Below are positions 42,936-51,580 of a DNA stretch of 64,000 bases, in pieces. Source of the DNA: Burkholderia sp. Ax-1719 (GTDB taxonomy: Bacteria > Pseudomonadota > Gammaproteobacteria > Burkholderiales > Burkholderiaceae). The notes below the pieces were generated by a model, which searched no databases, was not told where the DNA came from, and saw nothing but the letters and a program-made list of their open reading frames with translations. The stretch spans positions 930,001 through 994,000 of the forward strand of contig NZ_VWWJ01000001.1 in the NCBI RefSeq assembly GCF_011753055.1. Direction: 5' to 3'. The position numbers were made by a program, and so were the translations under genes. Numbering within the stretch: position 1 is the first letter of the stretch; each line of letters opens with the position of its first letter.

Positions 42936-43856
42936 ATGGCGAATGAAGATAGATTTGATGGCATTCGTGAGCTGGTGTCGGCTGTAGACAGCGGAAGCCT
43001 GACGGCTGCGGCGGAGAAGCTGGGCGTAACTGGCTCGGCAGTTGGGAAAAGTATTTCGCGGCTTGAGGCGCGACTCGGGGTGCAGCTGCTTCATCGCACG
43101 ACCAGACGAATAGATTTGACGACCGCAGGCGAGGCGTACCTCGCAAGCTGCCGCAGAGTTCTCGACGAGCTCGACCAGACCGAGGCGTTTCTGACAACCG
43201 GGCACGAGCGGCCAGTCGGGCGGCTACGCGTGGACCTGCCTACGACGTTTGGGCGGCGTCATATCGTTCCGGCTCTACTGGAGTTGAGCCAGCAATACGA
43301 GCGGCTAGACTTGTCCATTACGCTGCAAGATCGGCCAACCGATATGGTTAGTGAGGGCGTAGACCTGGCGGTCAGAATTGGAGTGCTTGGCGACTATCCT
43401 GACCTTGTTGCCCGCAAATTGGGCGAACAACGACTCGTCATTTGTGCATCTCCCGCCTATCTGAAGCGTCGTGGTACGCCAATGACCTATGAGGATCTAT
43501 CACGGCATGCCTGTCTCATTGGCTGGCGCAGGACAAACCGGGCTGGTTGGCTGATGAAGTCCGAAAGCGGGTCTGATGTGACCCTTGATGTTCCTGCGCG
43601 CCATGAACTAACCGATGGCGACGCCTTGCTCTGCGCATGCCTGACTGGTTGTGGGCTCGCGCAGCTGCCAGGTTGGCTGGCAAGGGAGAGCTTGCAATCG
43701 GGAGATCTCGTGGAAGTACTTCATCATCTCTCGACAACCATTCCTATCCACGCGATTTGGCAGAAGACGCGGTACGTTCAACCAAAGGTGAAGGTCACAG
43801 TGGATGCACTCGGTCGTCTTGCGGAGTCGCAGCCGTCGGTTTTCTCCCCTCACTAG
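42936..43856 (+). CDS. LysR-family transcriptional regulator
   Basis: A 306-residue LysR protein starting MANEDRFDGIRELVSAVDSG. The winged HTH continues with LTAAAEKLGVTGSAVGKSIS and RLEARLGVQLLHRTTRRIDL. The effector domain has GRLRVDLPTTFGRRHIVPAL and VDLAVRIGVLGDYPDLVARK. It belongs to the same broad CrgA/DmlR-like group as its neighbours but is not close to the two paralogues at 39683 and 62211. It is divergent from the MDR gene with 124 bases between starts, the classical LysR arrangement, so it most likely controls that gene. Confidence 0.93.
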   Translation: MANEDRFDGIRELVSAVDSGSLTAAAEKLGVTGSAVGKSISRLEARLGVQLLHRTTRRIDLTTAGEAYLASCRRVLDELDQTEAFLTTGHERPVGRLRVDLPTTFGRRHIVPALLELSQQYERLDLSITLQDRPTDMVSEGVDLAVRIGVLGDYPDLVARKLGEQRLVICASPAYLKRRGTPMTYEDLSRHACLIGWRRTNRAGWLMKSESGSDVTLDVPARHELTDGDALLCACLTGCGLAQLPGWLARESLQSGDLVEVLHHLSTTIPIHAIWQKTRYVQPKVKVTVDALGRLAESQPSVFSPH

Positions 43857-44008
43857 CAGACACCTGGCAGCGAACGGTGCGCTTAACGTGCGTGGCAGCG
43901 CGCGGGCGGCCACGGCCGACAGGACCACGATGTCGCGCTCACGGTTGGGTGAGCGCTTTTCAACCGGGAGCCTCCAGCTCATTTCGGCGGCTAATTTCTG
44001 TATAAAAA

Positions 44009-44115
44009 GTCAAATATGACCCATTAAGTAATGTATTGTCCCGTATATGACCGTTTTAATGGGGTGGGCATCTGCTTTTAGGATGCCGTATAGTGGTCAA
44101 ATATGACGCATTAAG
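44009..44115. promoter_or_regulatory. Three-copy operator upstream of hipBA-like genes
   Basis: GTCAAATATGACCCATTAAG (44009-44028) and GTCAAATATGACGCATTAAG (44096-44115) are near-identical 20-bp copies, each built on the palindrome GTCA-N4-TGAC. A weaker copy with TATATGACCGTTTTAAT lies at 44044-44060. The last copy ends 17 bases before the hipB-like start, so the antitoxin probably represses its own operon here. Confidence 0.8.
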
Positions 44116-44132
44116 GATTAAAGGGGGCAAGC

Positions 44133-44513
44133 ATGACTGATAACCCAGAAGCAGCGGCGACACCCAAACCTTCAGGCCGCTTCACGGAAAATCCAATGCC
44201 CTTACCCGTGGAGCGTGCGCTGGTCGCTGCCGGGGATAACCTTTCGCTGGCCCGACGACGTCGGGGGATTTCTACGTCATCGATGGCGGAGCGGGCAGGC
44301 ATCTCAAAAAAAACGCTCTACCGGCTGGAACAGGGCGACGCCGGTGTTGCGTGGGGCGCTGTTGTCCGGGTCCTGAACATCCTGAATCTCCTCCCCGAGC
44401 TCAACAAGGCCCTGAACACCACGAATGATGCGCTCGGCCTGGCGCTCATGAACAAGGCAGTGGCCAAACGCATCCGGGTACGCAAAACCAACCCGGACAG
44501 CGGAGCCCTGTAA
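44133..44513 (+). CDS. HipB-like XRE antitoxin
   Basis: A 126-residue DNA-binding protein starting behind AAGGGGGCAAGC. After a proline-rich N-terminus of about 25 residues, the HTH covers about 33-90: RALVAAGDNLSLARRRRGIS, TSSMAERAGISKKTLYRLEQ and GDAGVAWGAVVRVLNIL. The C-terminal tail is basic (KAVAKRIRVRKTNPDSG). It overlaps the HipA-like gene by TAATG, as in toxin-antitoxin pairs, and would neutralise that kinase and repress the promoter through the three repeats upstream. E. coli HipB is shorter, so the N- and C-terminal extensions are notable. Confidence 0.88.
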   Translation: MTDNPEAAATPKPSGRFTENPMPLPVERALVAAGDNLSLARRRRGISTSSMAERAGISKKTLYRLEQGDAGVAWGAVVRVLNILNLLPELNKALNTTNDALGLALMNKAVAKRIRVRKTNPDSGAL

Positions 44514-45838
44514 TGGCAACGACAAAAAAAGCAAAAACCAGCACGACACGAACGCTGCTTGTCTATCTGGGCGACACGGGACTGGAAGTGGGCGAACTGC
44601 AATTTTCCAGACAGGGGCAAAAAGAGGTATCGGCATTCCGATACTCGTCCGCCTGGCTCAGTAATCCAGACTGCTTCGCACTGTCTCCGGACCTCCCCCT
44701 GAACACCGACTTTCAATACCGCACGGGAAGCAACGAGACTTCTGCCTTTGCGGGTGCCATTGCCGATACCGAACCTGACGGCTGGGGACGCCGTGTCATT
44801 AACCGCGCTCATGCCAATCGGCGTAAGGCCGAAAGAGACGCCGGCCGGGACGCCGGTTCAGCACAGCTGTCAGACCTGGACTATTTGCTGGAAGTGCTAG
44901 ATTCCAGCCGCATTGGCGCGCTTCGGTTCAAGAGCAATGCCGACAGTCCCTTCCTTGATGTGCTCCATGACGACAGCTTGACTGAAGGAACTCACGAGGT
45001 CCCGCTACAGACCTTGATTCAGGCTTCGCAAGCGGTCGAATTTGGCAAGGAAACGGCGATGGACCTAGCGTATCTGAAAGGGCGCGGCACCTCGCTCGGC
45101 GGTATGCGACCCAAAGCAACGGTCCTGAAGTCCGACGGAACCCTGACCATCGCCAAGTTTCCGAGCGTAAATGATACGCGTGACGTGGCACGAGGCGAGG
45201 TGCTGGCGCTGTTGCTCGCGAAAGATGCGGGCCTGAATGCATCCGAGGCCGAAGTTGTCATGTCTGGCACCCAGGCCGTCGCACTCATCGTGCGGTTTGA
45301 CCGCCCCCGGGCTGGCGGTCGCATCCCTTATCTGTCTGCGGCCTCGCTGCTGCAGCTGGATTCCCGGGAAAATGGCGCATACACACAGATAGCGGAGGCC
45401 ATTGACCGGTTCTCTCCGAGACCGTTCGAGGACAAACAGGAGCTTTGGGCGCGCATCTGCTTCAGCATGCTCATCACCAACGTGGATGATCACATGCATA
45501 ACCACGGCTTTCTGCACAGCGGCGGGGGCCAGTGGCGACTTGCCCCGCTGTTTGACGTGAACCCGTTCCCCGACCAGGAACCCATCCTGAGAACTGCCGT
45601 GACGGAAGCGACCGGTGAAACTGGAGATATCCAGGAGGCGCTGGATGCGGCAGCATACTTTGGCGTGTCCGATGACGACGCTCACGCAATCCTGACCCGG
45701 ATGATGGGTGCGCTGCACGACTGGAAACGACTCGCCCGGTCCCCGGCCGTAGGGATGGATGATGATGAAGTCGACAAGGTCGCGCCTGCTTTTGATAACG
45801 ACAACTGGGCTACGGTGGTGTCCTTTCTGGAACAATAA
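44513..45838 (+). CDS. HipA-like serine/threonine kinase toxin
   Basis: A 441-residue HipA-family kinase. The N-terminal subdomain has LLVYLGDTGLEVGELQFSRQ and FAGAIADTEPDGWGRRVINR. The phosphate-binding loop is GTSLGGMRPKA (192-202). The lysine-bearing strand is LTIAKFPS. The catalytic loop is MLITNVDDHMHNHGFL (319-334, Asp325/Asp326, Asn330) and the metal-binding Asp348 lies in LAPLFDVNP. All kinase residues look present. HipA toxins phosphorylate aminoacyl-tRNA synthetases and slow growth to give persistence. The overlap with the antitoxin gene ensures coupled translation. An active module is likely. Confidence 0.92.
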   Translation: MATTKKAKTSTTRTLLVYLGDTGLEVGELQFSRQGQKEVSAFRYSSAWLSNPDCFALSPDLPLNTDFQYRTGSNETSAFAGAIADTEPDGWGRRVINRAHANRRKAERDAGRDAGSAQLSDLDYLLEVLDSSRIGALRFKSNADSPFLDVLHDDSLTEGTHEVPLQTLIQASQAVEFGKETAMDLAYLKGRGTSLGGMRPKATVLKSDGTLTIAKFPSVNDTRDVARGEVLALLLAKDAGLNASEAEVVMSGTQAVALIVRFDRPRAGGRIPYLSAASLLQLDSRENGAYTQIAEAIDRFSPRPFEDKQELWARICFSMLITNVDDHMHNHGFLHSGGGQWRLAPLFDVNPFPDQEPILRTAVTEATGETGDIQEALDAAAYFGVSDDDAHAILTRMMGALHDWKRLARSPAVGMDDDEVDKVAPAFDNDNWATVVSFLEQ

Positions 45839-46039
45839 ACCGGCTAATCGGACGGTCTGGTCATGCCGTTGATTAGAAAGGATGCAAATTCTTGCGTTTC
45901 GGTTGCCCTTACTGTCTCGGGGGCTTTCCGTGTGGCTGGCGGGCCTTGTGAAAGGCCGCCAGCCGCTGTGAAGCTTATACGTACATACCGGCGTGCCTCG
46001 CATAGCGTTGGCGTCGCCCTGGATGCGCTATATCGCACC

Positions 46040-46294
46040 TCAGTGATGGCGATAGAGCAAGACGGTTGCAGACGGCGCTGATTGATTCTGGCCTGCCTGC
46101 ATAGCATTGACTGCGCCGCCGTAGCTGGTATCGGATTGTTGGGGCGTGTTTTCCTTTGCAACAGCGCTTTGCGAGATTCGGGCGTCAGATACATCGGGGC
46201 GATAGAACGGAGCCGGGCCAAGACCACTTGCGAAAGCGGTTCCAACCGATGCGGTTACCAAGGCTACAGCGACGCTAAGCGAACGGATATTCAT
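46040..46294 (-). CDS. Small exported protein, Burkholderiaceae type
   Basis: An 84-residue protein with a clear signal peptide (MNIRSLSVAVALVTASVGTA, cleavage after FAS). Two ATGs are adjacent; the second (46294) has better spacing from GAGGAA. The mature part includes GLGPAPFYRPDVSDARISQS and SDTSYGGAVNAMQAGQNQ. Small secreted proteins with a SYGG-type motif are common in Burkholderia and relatives and are of unknown function. It stands alone between the hipA-like gene and the LLM gene. Confidence 0.75.
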   Translation of the reverse strand: MNIRSLSVAVALVTASVGTAFASGLGPAPFYRPDVSDARISQSAVAKENTPQQSDTSYGGAVNAMQAGQNQSAPSATVLLYRHH

Positions 46295-46453
46295 CATTTC
46301 CTCAACTAGAAAGTTTTCAAGGGACCGGCTTGAATTGCTTCGATTGCCGACGAGAAAATTCTAGAGAGATCCGTGACCCGAATCGATTCGTTAAGGCAGA
46401 CAGGATTGTTTCGATATTGAAAATAGTGAATTGATGTGATGAGGCCGCGCGCG

Positions 46454-46471
46454 GCTCCGCACATGCGGAGC
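46454..46471 (-). terminator. Hairpin downstream of LLM gene
   Basis: GCTCCGC (46454-46460) and GCGGAGC (46465-46471) form a 7-bp GC-rich stem with a four-base loop, 27 bases past the LLM gene's stop codon. Confidence 0.5.
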
Positions 46472-46497
46472 TCACGGTTAAGCAGACTGCAAAATGG

Positions 46498-47529
46498 CTA
46501 TGCCGAAAGTTCTGTCTGCGTTGTCGGCGCATTCATTTGTTCGTGCGACGGGAAATGAGGGAGAACGTACTCCCCGAGTTCACGCAGAACATCACTGACC
46601 GGGCGCCGAGACGCCTTCATATTGAACGCAATGTGGTTCACGCCCATCTTGCACACCCGCTCAAGGTAACCTATCAACGCATTTCTGCCGGCGCGCATAC
46701 CGGAGTGAATCGGAACAAGCGGTGCGTTGGGGTCTTCATCAAGGTCAAAGAAAAGTCCTTGAATAAAAGGACGGAATGCATCATCACCGTGCGCAGCACG
46801 GACGGCGTCGTGCCATGCTGAGGTAAGTGGCGCTAGTCGCTGCACGGGTACGTAGTAGTAAAACCAGCCGTCAGAGTTTGTCGCGATCCATGTGAGATCT
46901 TGTCGGCTGCTACCAGTAACGAAAGCCGGTAGACGTCCAAAACGCGGTTTGGGGATAAGGTCTGTCCTGCCGTCGAAACTGCCGAATCTTTCGAAACTGG
47001 CACGCGGAAAATGGTCCTCCGTGAGCGTTCGGATTTCAGCGAACGCTTCGCGGAAGCGCTCTCCGCGACTCTCATAGTCAGCCTCGAGACCAAACGCAGG
47101 ATACTCGACGGGACGGTCGCCCGATGCGATGCCAAGCAGGAGCCGCCCATTCGAAAGCTGATCGATGGATGAAGCAGCTTTTGCCACGTGGATAGGATGG
47201 CGCAGGGTTATGACGGCACTTCCGGTTCCGAGTGCAATTTTCTGTGTATTGGCGGCAAGAAACCCGAGATACGTGAACGGATCGTAGATTTGACCTACAT
47301 CGCCAAACATCGGATCGTAAAGCGCGACATCACGGGCCCAAAGTGCTCCAAACCCAAGATTATCGGCAAGGCGAGTTGTCTCGGCATGATCTGCCATTGT
47401 CGGGGCAGGCTCGTCGGGGTACGCCTCAAGCGGCAAGATGAACCCCAGCGTCAATTTGTCCTTCTGAAAGACGCGCTGGTAGCCCGGGTGAACGGTAAGT
47501 GAGTCGGGAAAACGGCGTGAGGTGACCAT
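46498..47529 (-). CDS. LLM-class flavin-dependent oxidoreductase
   Basis: A 343-residue bacterial-luciferase-like enzyme. The start at 47529 (MVTSRRFPDS) has TTTTGGAGC eight bases upstream; a second ATG lies 24 bases earlier. Family motifs are GFILPLEAYPDEPAPTMADH, LGFGALWARDVALYDPMFGD and IALGTGSAVITLRHPIHVAK, then SNGRLLLGIASGDRPVEYPA. These fit the luciferase-like monooxygenase subgroup with a conserved Arg-His core. It uses reduced FMN and oxygen, or possibly F420, on an unknown substrate. It has no flanking operon partner, so context gives no help. Confidence 0.88.
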   Translation of the reverse strand: MVTSRRFPDSLTVHPGYQRVFQKDKLTLGFILPLEAYPDEPAPTMADHAETTRLADNLGFGALWARDVALYDPMFGDVGQIYDPFTYLGFLAANTQKIALGTGSAVITLRHPIHVAKAASSIDQLSNGRLLLGIASGDRPVEYPAFGLEADYESRGERFREAFAEIRTLTEDHFPRASFERFGSFDGRTDLIPKPRFGRLPAFVTGSSRQDLTWIATNSDGWFYYYVPVQRLAPLTSAWHDAVRAAHGDDAFRPFIQGLFFDLDEDPNAPLVPIHSGMRAGRNALIGYLERVCKMGVNHIAFNMKASRRPVSDVLRELGEYVLPHFPSHEQMNAPTTQTELSA

Positions 47530-47924
47530 GCTTTTAGCTCCAAAATATTTCATCCCGGAAGCTAAGCGCCACGACGCTCAAATTAAAGTCAATTTTTGAG
47601 AACAGTCTATTCGACCGTCACTTAACAATAGTTTGGGAATTCCTGCTCTCGAATTTCTTCTCGTCCGAAGGAATAGGGGCCGGGTTGCGCGGCCTGTCAA
47701 GTCTGCGAAATCGAAGACTATCGAAATTGTTCTTGCAAAAACGAATAGTCTGGCTTCCGGCCAGGAATTTATCTGGTCGTCATTGAAGCATAAATTTCTC
47801 ACCAAGCGTTGGGGCAGGACGTAACTGCTTCGAGCCAGTTTCTGCCTGTGATGGCGGACGATACCTTATAGCTGCCCATTGGATATGTGCGAAAAACCTA
47901 TGGGCGCTCGATCGCGAGAAATCT

Positions 47925-48170
47925 ATGAAAATCAAGGCTATTATCATTGGTGCTGTGCTTGCTTCTTCGTATCAAGTCGGCGCATTTGCCCAATCTGCTC
48001 CGCAAGGACTTACACGTGCACAGGTAATTGAGGACTTGAAGGCGCTCGAATCGGTGGGCTATTTCCCCGGTCGCGCGTCCAGGAGCAACTATCCCGAAGA
48101 TATCCAGGCAGCAGAGGCGCGACTTAGGGCCAAGCAGGCCGCATCAGGCACTGTCGCAGTACAACGATAA
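47925..48170 (+). CDS. DUF4148 exported protein
   Basis: An 81-residue protein with a signal peptide (MKIKAIIIGAVLASSYQVGA, cleavage after FAQ). The mature sequence is the DUF4148 consensus: LTRAQVIEDLKALESVGYFP, then YPEDIQAAEARLRAK. These short periplasmic proteins are abundant in Burkholderiaceae and support the taxonomic call. It is monocistronic, ended by the hairpin at 48194-48220. Function is unknown. Confidence 0.92.
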   Translation: MKIKAIIIGAVLASSYQVGAFAQSAPQGLTRAQVIEDLKALESVGYFPGRASRSNYPEDIQAAEARLRAKQAASGTVAVQR

Positions 48171-48193
48171 CGCAGCCTTCTGCTGCAGTTGAT

Positions 48194-48220
48194 GCTTTCC
48201 CGCATTTATCGCGGGAAAGC
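48194..48220 (+). terminator. Terminator of the DUF4148 gene
   Basis: GCTTTCCCGC (48194-48203) and GCGGGAAAGC (48211-48220) form a perfect 10-bp stem with a seven-base loop, followed by ACCATTTT. This is a good intrinsic terminator. Confidence 0.8.
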
Positions 48221-48396
48221 ACCATTTTACGAGAGCATTTTCGCAGTCGTAGTCAATCCTACGGCCATATCACAGCAGCGAATGGCCGAGTTGGCGTGAA
48301 AATGTTCGCACCCGAAACCGCTAAACGCCGCTTGAGCGTTGCTCCAAGTGGTTTCGAACAAATCCTCTCATTCCTCTTCAGATGGCTCAAAGGTTT

Positions 48397-48640
48397 TCAG
48401 CAGCATATGCTGAAGCCGCACAAATCGGGCCACTGCATCTAAAGCGAGTCCTACATCCTGATATCGGTCCGGAGATATCGGATTCAACGCTTGGCAAAAC
48501 AGCAGCACCCCTACACGTGGCCGCCGGGACGCTGCGCGGCACGCCTGGGCAACTGAGGCTTGCATCGGCTCGGTCCACTGCGAGTGGCCATCGGCGCGAT
48601 CAGCGCGAGTCAATCTGTTCAGTACGCTGACTGCAGGGCG
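48397..48640 (+). pseudogene. Second decayed IS607-type remnant
   Basis: This stretch is colinear with the remnant at 21251 over at least 85 bases of left flank (both contain GCACAAATC and end GGAGATATCGGAT). The likeness continues into the OrfA HTH region (GCACCCCTACACGTGGCCGC against GCAACCGGGCGTGGCCGTTG, then GAGTGGCCA). No frame stays open and the ATG is changed, so it is more damaged than the first copy. The two have diverged far, so they are old insertions or parts of one family. About 290 bases after it carry no gene. Confidence 0.7.
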
Positions 48641-48927
48641 CTTGCGCGGCAGGGCGGTCAACACAAGGCCGCTGATCCTTACTTGAGTCTCGAATCGTCC
48701 TCAGCCTACGTTCGCTCGGCAACTCACGCCTGGCTTGTCGTGGCTTTCAGTGCGAGTGCAACGCCGCACCGCTAGACAGACTGCAGGCCGATATGATTTT
48801 CATATCGGCCAATCGAAATTCCATATTTTCTCTTATGGACGGTGGTTTTTATACTCCGTCGTACAGGTCCTGTCCTGACGTGGTTCATACGTTCAGCAGG
48901 CCCAGAGGATAAAAATTGGAGACAACG

Positions 48928-50292
48928 ATGCAATCTCAATGCGATAGCTCGTCGATCGCTGCCGCGCAGGACGCAGTCTGCCGAAAGGTCATGCGCCGAT
49001 TCCTGCCGGTGCTGTTCCTGAGCTACCTGTTCTGCTCTATGGATCGGTTCAATATCTCGTTCGCACAGTTGCAGTTACACGACGCGCTGCATTTTTCCGA
49101 CGCGACATACGGCCTTGGGGCGAGTCTTTTCTTCATAACGTACGTGCTTTTTGAGATTCCGGCCAGTGCGGTGCTCAAGCGCTTTGGCGCGCGGCGAGTC
49201 TTCACAGTCATCATGATTGGATGGGGCGCTTGTTCTGCTTCGATGTTTCTGGTGCGCACACCGGGGCAGTTCTACGCAGCGCGACTCGCATTGGGGGTAT
49301 TCGAGGCGGGCTTTTATCCCGGTGTCATCTTTTTTCTGAGTACGTGGCTGCCGTTGGCGCACCGGAGCAAGGCAATCGCCGTTTTTGCCTCAGGCATTGT
49401 GGTCGCAGGTGTTGTGACGGGGCCGCTATCCGGATGGCTGATGACGGCGCTGGACGGCAAAGGTGGAATGGCCGGCTGGCAGTGGCTTTTCCTTGTGGAA
49501 GCGACGCCAAGCGTTCTTATGGCACTTGTCTGTGCGTCGGTTCTGAGGGATTCGCCTAGCGACGCGTCCTGGCTGTCCCGCGCTGAGGTCGATACGCTGA
49601 ACGCGACCATTGAGGCCGACAGAGGCCGCTCGACTGTTCGCCTCGGAAGTGGAACGTTCGCATCGTTGTTGCGTGACCCCAAAATTTATCTGCTTGCGCT
49701 GGTGTTTTTCTGCGCAACGTCCGGCATCTACGCGTTGAACTTCTGGGTGCCGAGCATCATCCGTGGCTTCGGTATCTCGGACCCGCTCACAATCGGTGCC
49801 TATTCGGTAATCCCTTGGGGGACGGCTGCTGTCGCAACGGTGCTGATTGCGCGGCATTCGGATCGCACTGGAGAGCGTCGCTGGCACTTTTCAGCGACCG
49901 CCTTCGTGGGGGCGTTGGGTCTTGCATTGTCGGCACTGCCGGGGCTGCCGTTTTCTCTGTCGATGTTCTTCCTGAGTATTGGCGCAGTGGGTGTGTCTGC
50001 AACGTTGCCCGTGTTCTGGTCGATGCCAAGCGCAGCGATTGCTCCTTCTCTCGTGGCCGCCGGACTGGCGTTGATAAACAGCATTGGCGCAAGTTCGGGG
50101 GTTGTTGCTCCCTTTGTCGTCGGGCTGATGAAGCAGGCGACCGGGTCAATGAGCTCCGGCCTCTACTTACTCGCGTTGTTGCTTTGTTGTGGCGGCGTGC
50201 TCCTGTTGGTGACGGTTCCAGCGCCACAGCGCCCTCGTGAACCAGGAGACGTCCATGCCGCATCTACAGAATTGAAATCGGTGAACAACTGA
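48928..50292 (+). CDS. MFS transporter, anion:cation symporter type
   Basis: A 454-residue, 12-helix transporter starting MQSQCDSSS with GGAG six bases upstream. It matches the ACS branch of the major facilitators: FLSYLFCSMDRFNISFAQLQ, FFITYVLFEIPASAVLKRFG and GVFEAGFYPGVIFFLSTWLP (the helix-4 signature). Members import organic acids such as phthalate, tartrate or glucarate with protons. It leads the rightward run with the CoA-transferase and crotonase-fold genes, so it probably supplies their acid substrate. Confidence 0.92.
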   Translation: MQSQCDSSSIAAAQDAVCRKVMRRFLPVLFLSYLFCSMDRFNISFAQLQLHDALHFSDATYGLGASLFFITYVLFEIPASAVLKRFGARRVFTVIMIGWGACSASMFLVRTPGQFYAARLALGVFEAGFYPGVIFFLSTWLPLAHRSKAIAVFASGIVVAGVVTGPLSGWLMTALDGKGGMAGWQWLFLVEATPSVLMALVCASVLRDSPSDASWLSRAEVDTLNATIEADRGRSTVRLGSGTFASLLRDPKIYLLALVFFCATSGIYALNFWVPSIIRGFGISDPLTIGAYSVIPWGTAAVATVLIARHSDRTGERRWHFSATAFVGALGLALSALPGLPFSLSMFFLSIGAVGVSATLPVFWSMPSAAIAPSLVAAGLALINSIGASSGVVAPFVVGLMKQATGSMSSGLYLLALLLCCGGVLLLVTVPAPQRPREPGDVHAASTELKSVNN

Positions 50293-50323
50293 GCCTTACG
50301 GCTGTAATTGAAGGATTGACGAA

Positions 50324-51571
50324 ATGACTCAAACACAATGTGAACCTGGCCGGCCGCTGAGCGGCGTGAAGGTCCTGGAGCTCTCGCAGATCATGGCTGG
50401 CCCGACTTGTGGTCTCATGCTCGCCGACCTCGGCGCCGACGTAATTAAAGTCGAGCGGTTTCCTCAGGGAGATGACGCCCGTCGGTATCGACGCGCAGGG
50501 GATGATGGGCTGCCGCCATCTTTCATGATGCTCAATCGAGGCAAGCGTTCGATTGCGCTTGACGTCAAGCGCCCGGAGGGGCGAGCAGCACTCCTGAAGC
50601 TCGTTGCACAGAGCGATATCGTTACCGAGAACTTCCGGATGGGCGTCATGGAGCGGCTCGGACTAAGCTACGAGGAACTGAGCGAAGTCAACCCCGCCCT
50701 GGTCTACTGCTCAATTACGGGATATGGGCGTACCGGGCCACTCGCGTCACGTGGTGGCTTTGACCTGATTCTGCAAGCCTTCAGTGGCTTGATAAGTGTG
50801 ACTGGTGAGGAAGGGGGCGATCCAGTTAAGCCTGGTGTGTCGATCGCAGACGTCAACGCGGGGATACTGGCCGCATTTGGCTGCCTTGCAGCCTACATTG
50901 AGCGTCTCCGGACGGGGCGTGGTCAGCGGGTCGACACGTCCTTGTTGCAAGCCTCGATGCAGCATATGTACTGGTACGCCGCTGCTTATTTCTCGCGCGG
51001 CATTGTGCCCAAGCCTGCCGGCACGGCGCATCCCCTCATTGCACCGTACCAAGTTTACAAATGCAAGGACGGCGGGTTGGCGATCGGCGGTGCAAACGAG
51101 ACAAATTGGGAACGCGTAGCTCAGGTTCTCGGGCACCCGGAATGGGTTGACGATCCGCGCTTCAATACGCCAGATATCCGCCTGGCTAATCGTCGCGAGC
51201 TCGAAGCACTTATCAACGCAATCCTCATTCACGATAACCGAGAAAATTGGGTCGAGCGTTTCGAAGCTGCTCAGGTACCTTGCGGCCCGGTACAAACCGT
51301 CGGCGAGGCTCTTGATCACGAGCAAACGCGTAGCGTGCGAATGGTGGTTGACGTAGAGTCGCCGGATGGTGGGTCGATGCGTGCGCTTGGCCTGCCGGTT
51401 TTGCTGGGCGGCACCTCGCATGTCGCAGCTGGCCCGGCGCCTGCTGTTGGACAAAACACAGCATCGGTTTTGCGGGAGTTTGGGTTCGAGCAGAACGAAA
51501 TCGACTCTTTGCTCAAGTCGGGGGCCGCGTTTCAGAGTGGCACGTGCGAACACGCGACTGTCGATGCCTGA
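50324..51571 (+). CDS. CaiB/BaiF-family (type III) CoA-transferase
   Basis: A 415-residue CoA-transferase that moves CoA between carboxylic acids. The N-terminus carries VKVLELSQIMAGPTCGLMLA then DLGADVIKVERFPQGDDARR. The catalytic Asp is Asp176 in PVKPGVSIADVNAG, and VTENFRMGVMERLGL and YCSITGYGRTGPL are family blocks. The C-terminus has QVPCGPVQTVGEALDHEQTR. It follows the MFS gene by 31 bases and precedes the crotonase-fold gene by nine, so the three form an import-activate-convert unit. The acid is not known. Confidence 0.94.
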   Translation: MTQTQCEPGRPLSGVKVLELSQIMAGPTCGLMLADLGADVIKVERFPQGDDARRYRRAGDDGLPPSFMMLNRGKRSIALDVKRPEGRAALLKLVAQSDIVTENFRMGVMERLGLSYEELSEVNPALVYCSITGYGRTGPLASRGGFDLILQAFSGLISVTGEEGGDPVKPGVSIADVNAGILAAFGCLAAYIERLRTGRGQRVDTSLLQASMQHMYWYAAAYFSRGIVPKPAGTAHPLIAPYQVYKCKDGGLAIGGANETNWERVAQVLGHPEWVDDPRFNTPDIRLANRRELEALINAILIHDNRENWVERFEAAQVPCGPVQTVGEALDHEQTRSVRMVVDVESPDGGSMRALGLPVLLGGTSHVAAGPAPAVGQNTASVLREFGFEQNEIDSLLKSGAAFQSGTCEHATVDA

Positions 51572-51580
51572 GAGAAAGTC

